Assembly: GCF_025947345.1 (NCBI RefSeq)
Contig: NZ_CP110011.1
Location: 1,488,001-1,552,000, forward strand
DNA: 64,000 nt
From: Flavobacterium sp. N502536
GTDB taxonomy: Bacteria > Bacteroidota > Bacteroidia > Flavobacteriales > Flavobacteriaceae
Direction of reading: 5' to 3'
Shown: positions 63,896-64,000 of the stretch, piece after piece
How the letters are laid out: each line of letters starts with the position of its first letter
How positions within the stretch are numbered: the first letter of the stretch is position 1
Notes under the pieces: generated by a model
Databases searched by the model: none
The model's input: the letters and a program-made list of their open reading frames with translations, nothing else
Told to the model about the DNA's origin: nothing
Made by a program: the position numbers and the translations under genes

Positions 63896-64000
63896 CTATT
63901 TATTTAATTGATTTCTCCAATAATTCACTTGACCCACACCATCTGGAGCACCATATTTAAAATTCCAAGAATAATGAACACTATACTCTTCTTGATTTCT
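63896..64000 (-). CDS. C-terminal end of a gene cut by the window edge
   Basis: Only the last 34 codons are visible, ending HYSWNFKYGAPDGVGQVNYW and RNQLNK. The Gly/aromatic composition is like the tail of a secreted or polymorphic-toxin-like protein, but this is too short to identify. It is immediately upstream of the 63315-63890 gene. Confidence 0.5.
   Translation of the reverse strand, partial: RNQEEYSVHYSWNFKYGAPDGVGQVNYWRNQLNK

Overview
The window looks like chromosomal DNA of a Flavobacterium-type member of the Bacteroidetes. It is AT-rich, and many genes have a TAnnTTTG element (the Bacteroidetes -7 promoter box) a short way upstream. It encodes type IX secretion (T9SS) C-terminal sorting domains and a TonB-dependent receptor with a carboxypeptidase-like N-terminal domain. 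atpD-atpC stand apart from the other ATP synthase genes, and the glycyl-tRNA synthetase is the homodimeric type. No rRNA, tRNA, CRISPR array, integrase or complete insertion sequence was seen.

Layout. 0-8 kb: lipoprotein fragment, LysR regulator divergent from a secreted DJ-1/PfpI protein, YqhD-type alcohol dehydrogenase, gpsA, pheS, two conserved unknowns and cvpA. 8-18 kb: AraC regulator with a membrane N-terminus, lipoprotein alpha/beta hydrolase plus outer-membrane protein, lepA, an AT-rich pentapeptide-like membrane protein, a WYL regulator facing two DinB proteins, and thiL. 18-24.7 kb: TPR sensor kinase and response regulator, a tiny secreted protein, a LytTR regulator with a Glu in the phospho-acceptor position, glyS and comF. 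24.8-31.5 kb: T9SS metalloprotease, ribF, a membrane protein, bioB and a JmjC/cupin protein. 31.5-45.8 kb: a cell-surface island of three very large T9SS proteins that share a roughly 520-residue C-terminal module, an orphan sorting domain with its own signal sequence, and recX. 45.8-53 kb: biotin genes (ketoacyl synthase, bioA, bioD, bioF) interleaved with an ECF sigma factor / membrane protein / TraB operon. 53-60 kb: atpC-atpD, then a TonB receptor with an SGNH-hydrolase lipoprotein. 60-64 kb: two tandem fibre-like proteins, a secreted protein interrupted by an in-frame stop, and a poorly conserved edge region.

Two themes stand out. First, many intergenic gaps hold degenerate arrays with a strict 7- or 8-base period. 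Three genes (yqhD-like, WYL regulator, thiL) carry octamer arrays with identical geometry: a TANCTNNG octamer that matches or resembles the -7 box, three more octamers, five purines, then ATG. Heptamer arrays occur mostly as inverted pairs beside gene ends. Second, both the biotin-linked ketoacyl synthase and bioF are split by apparent single-base losses in short G/C runs, while bioA, bioB and bioD look intact. This is either early decay of biotin synthesis or sequencing error. Gene calls rest on recognised motifs in the translations; no database search was possible.
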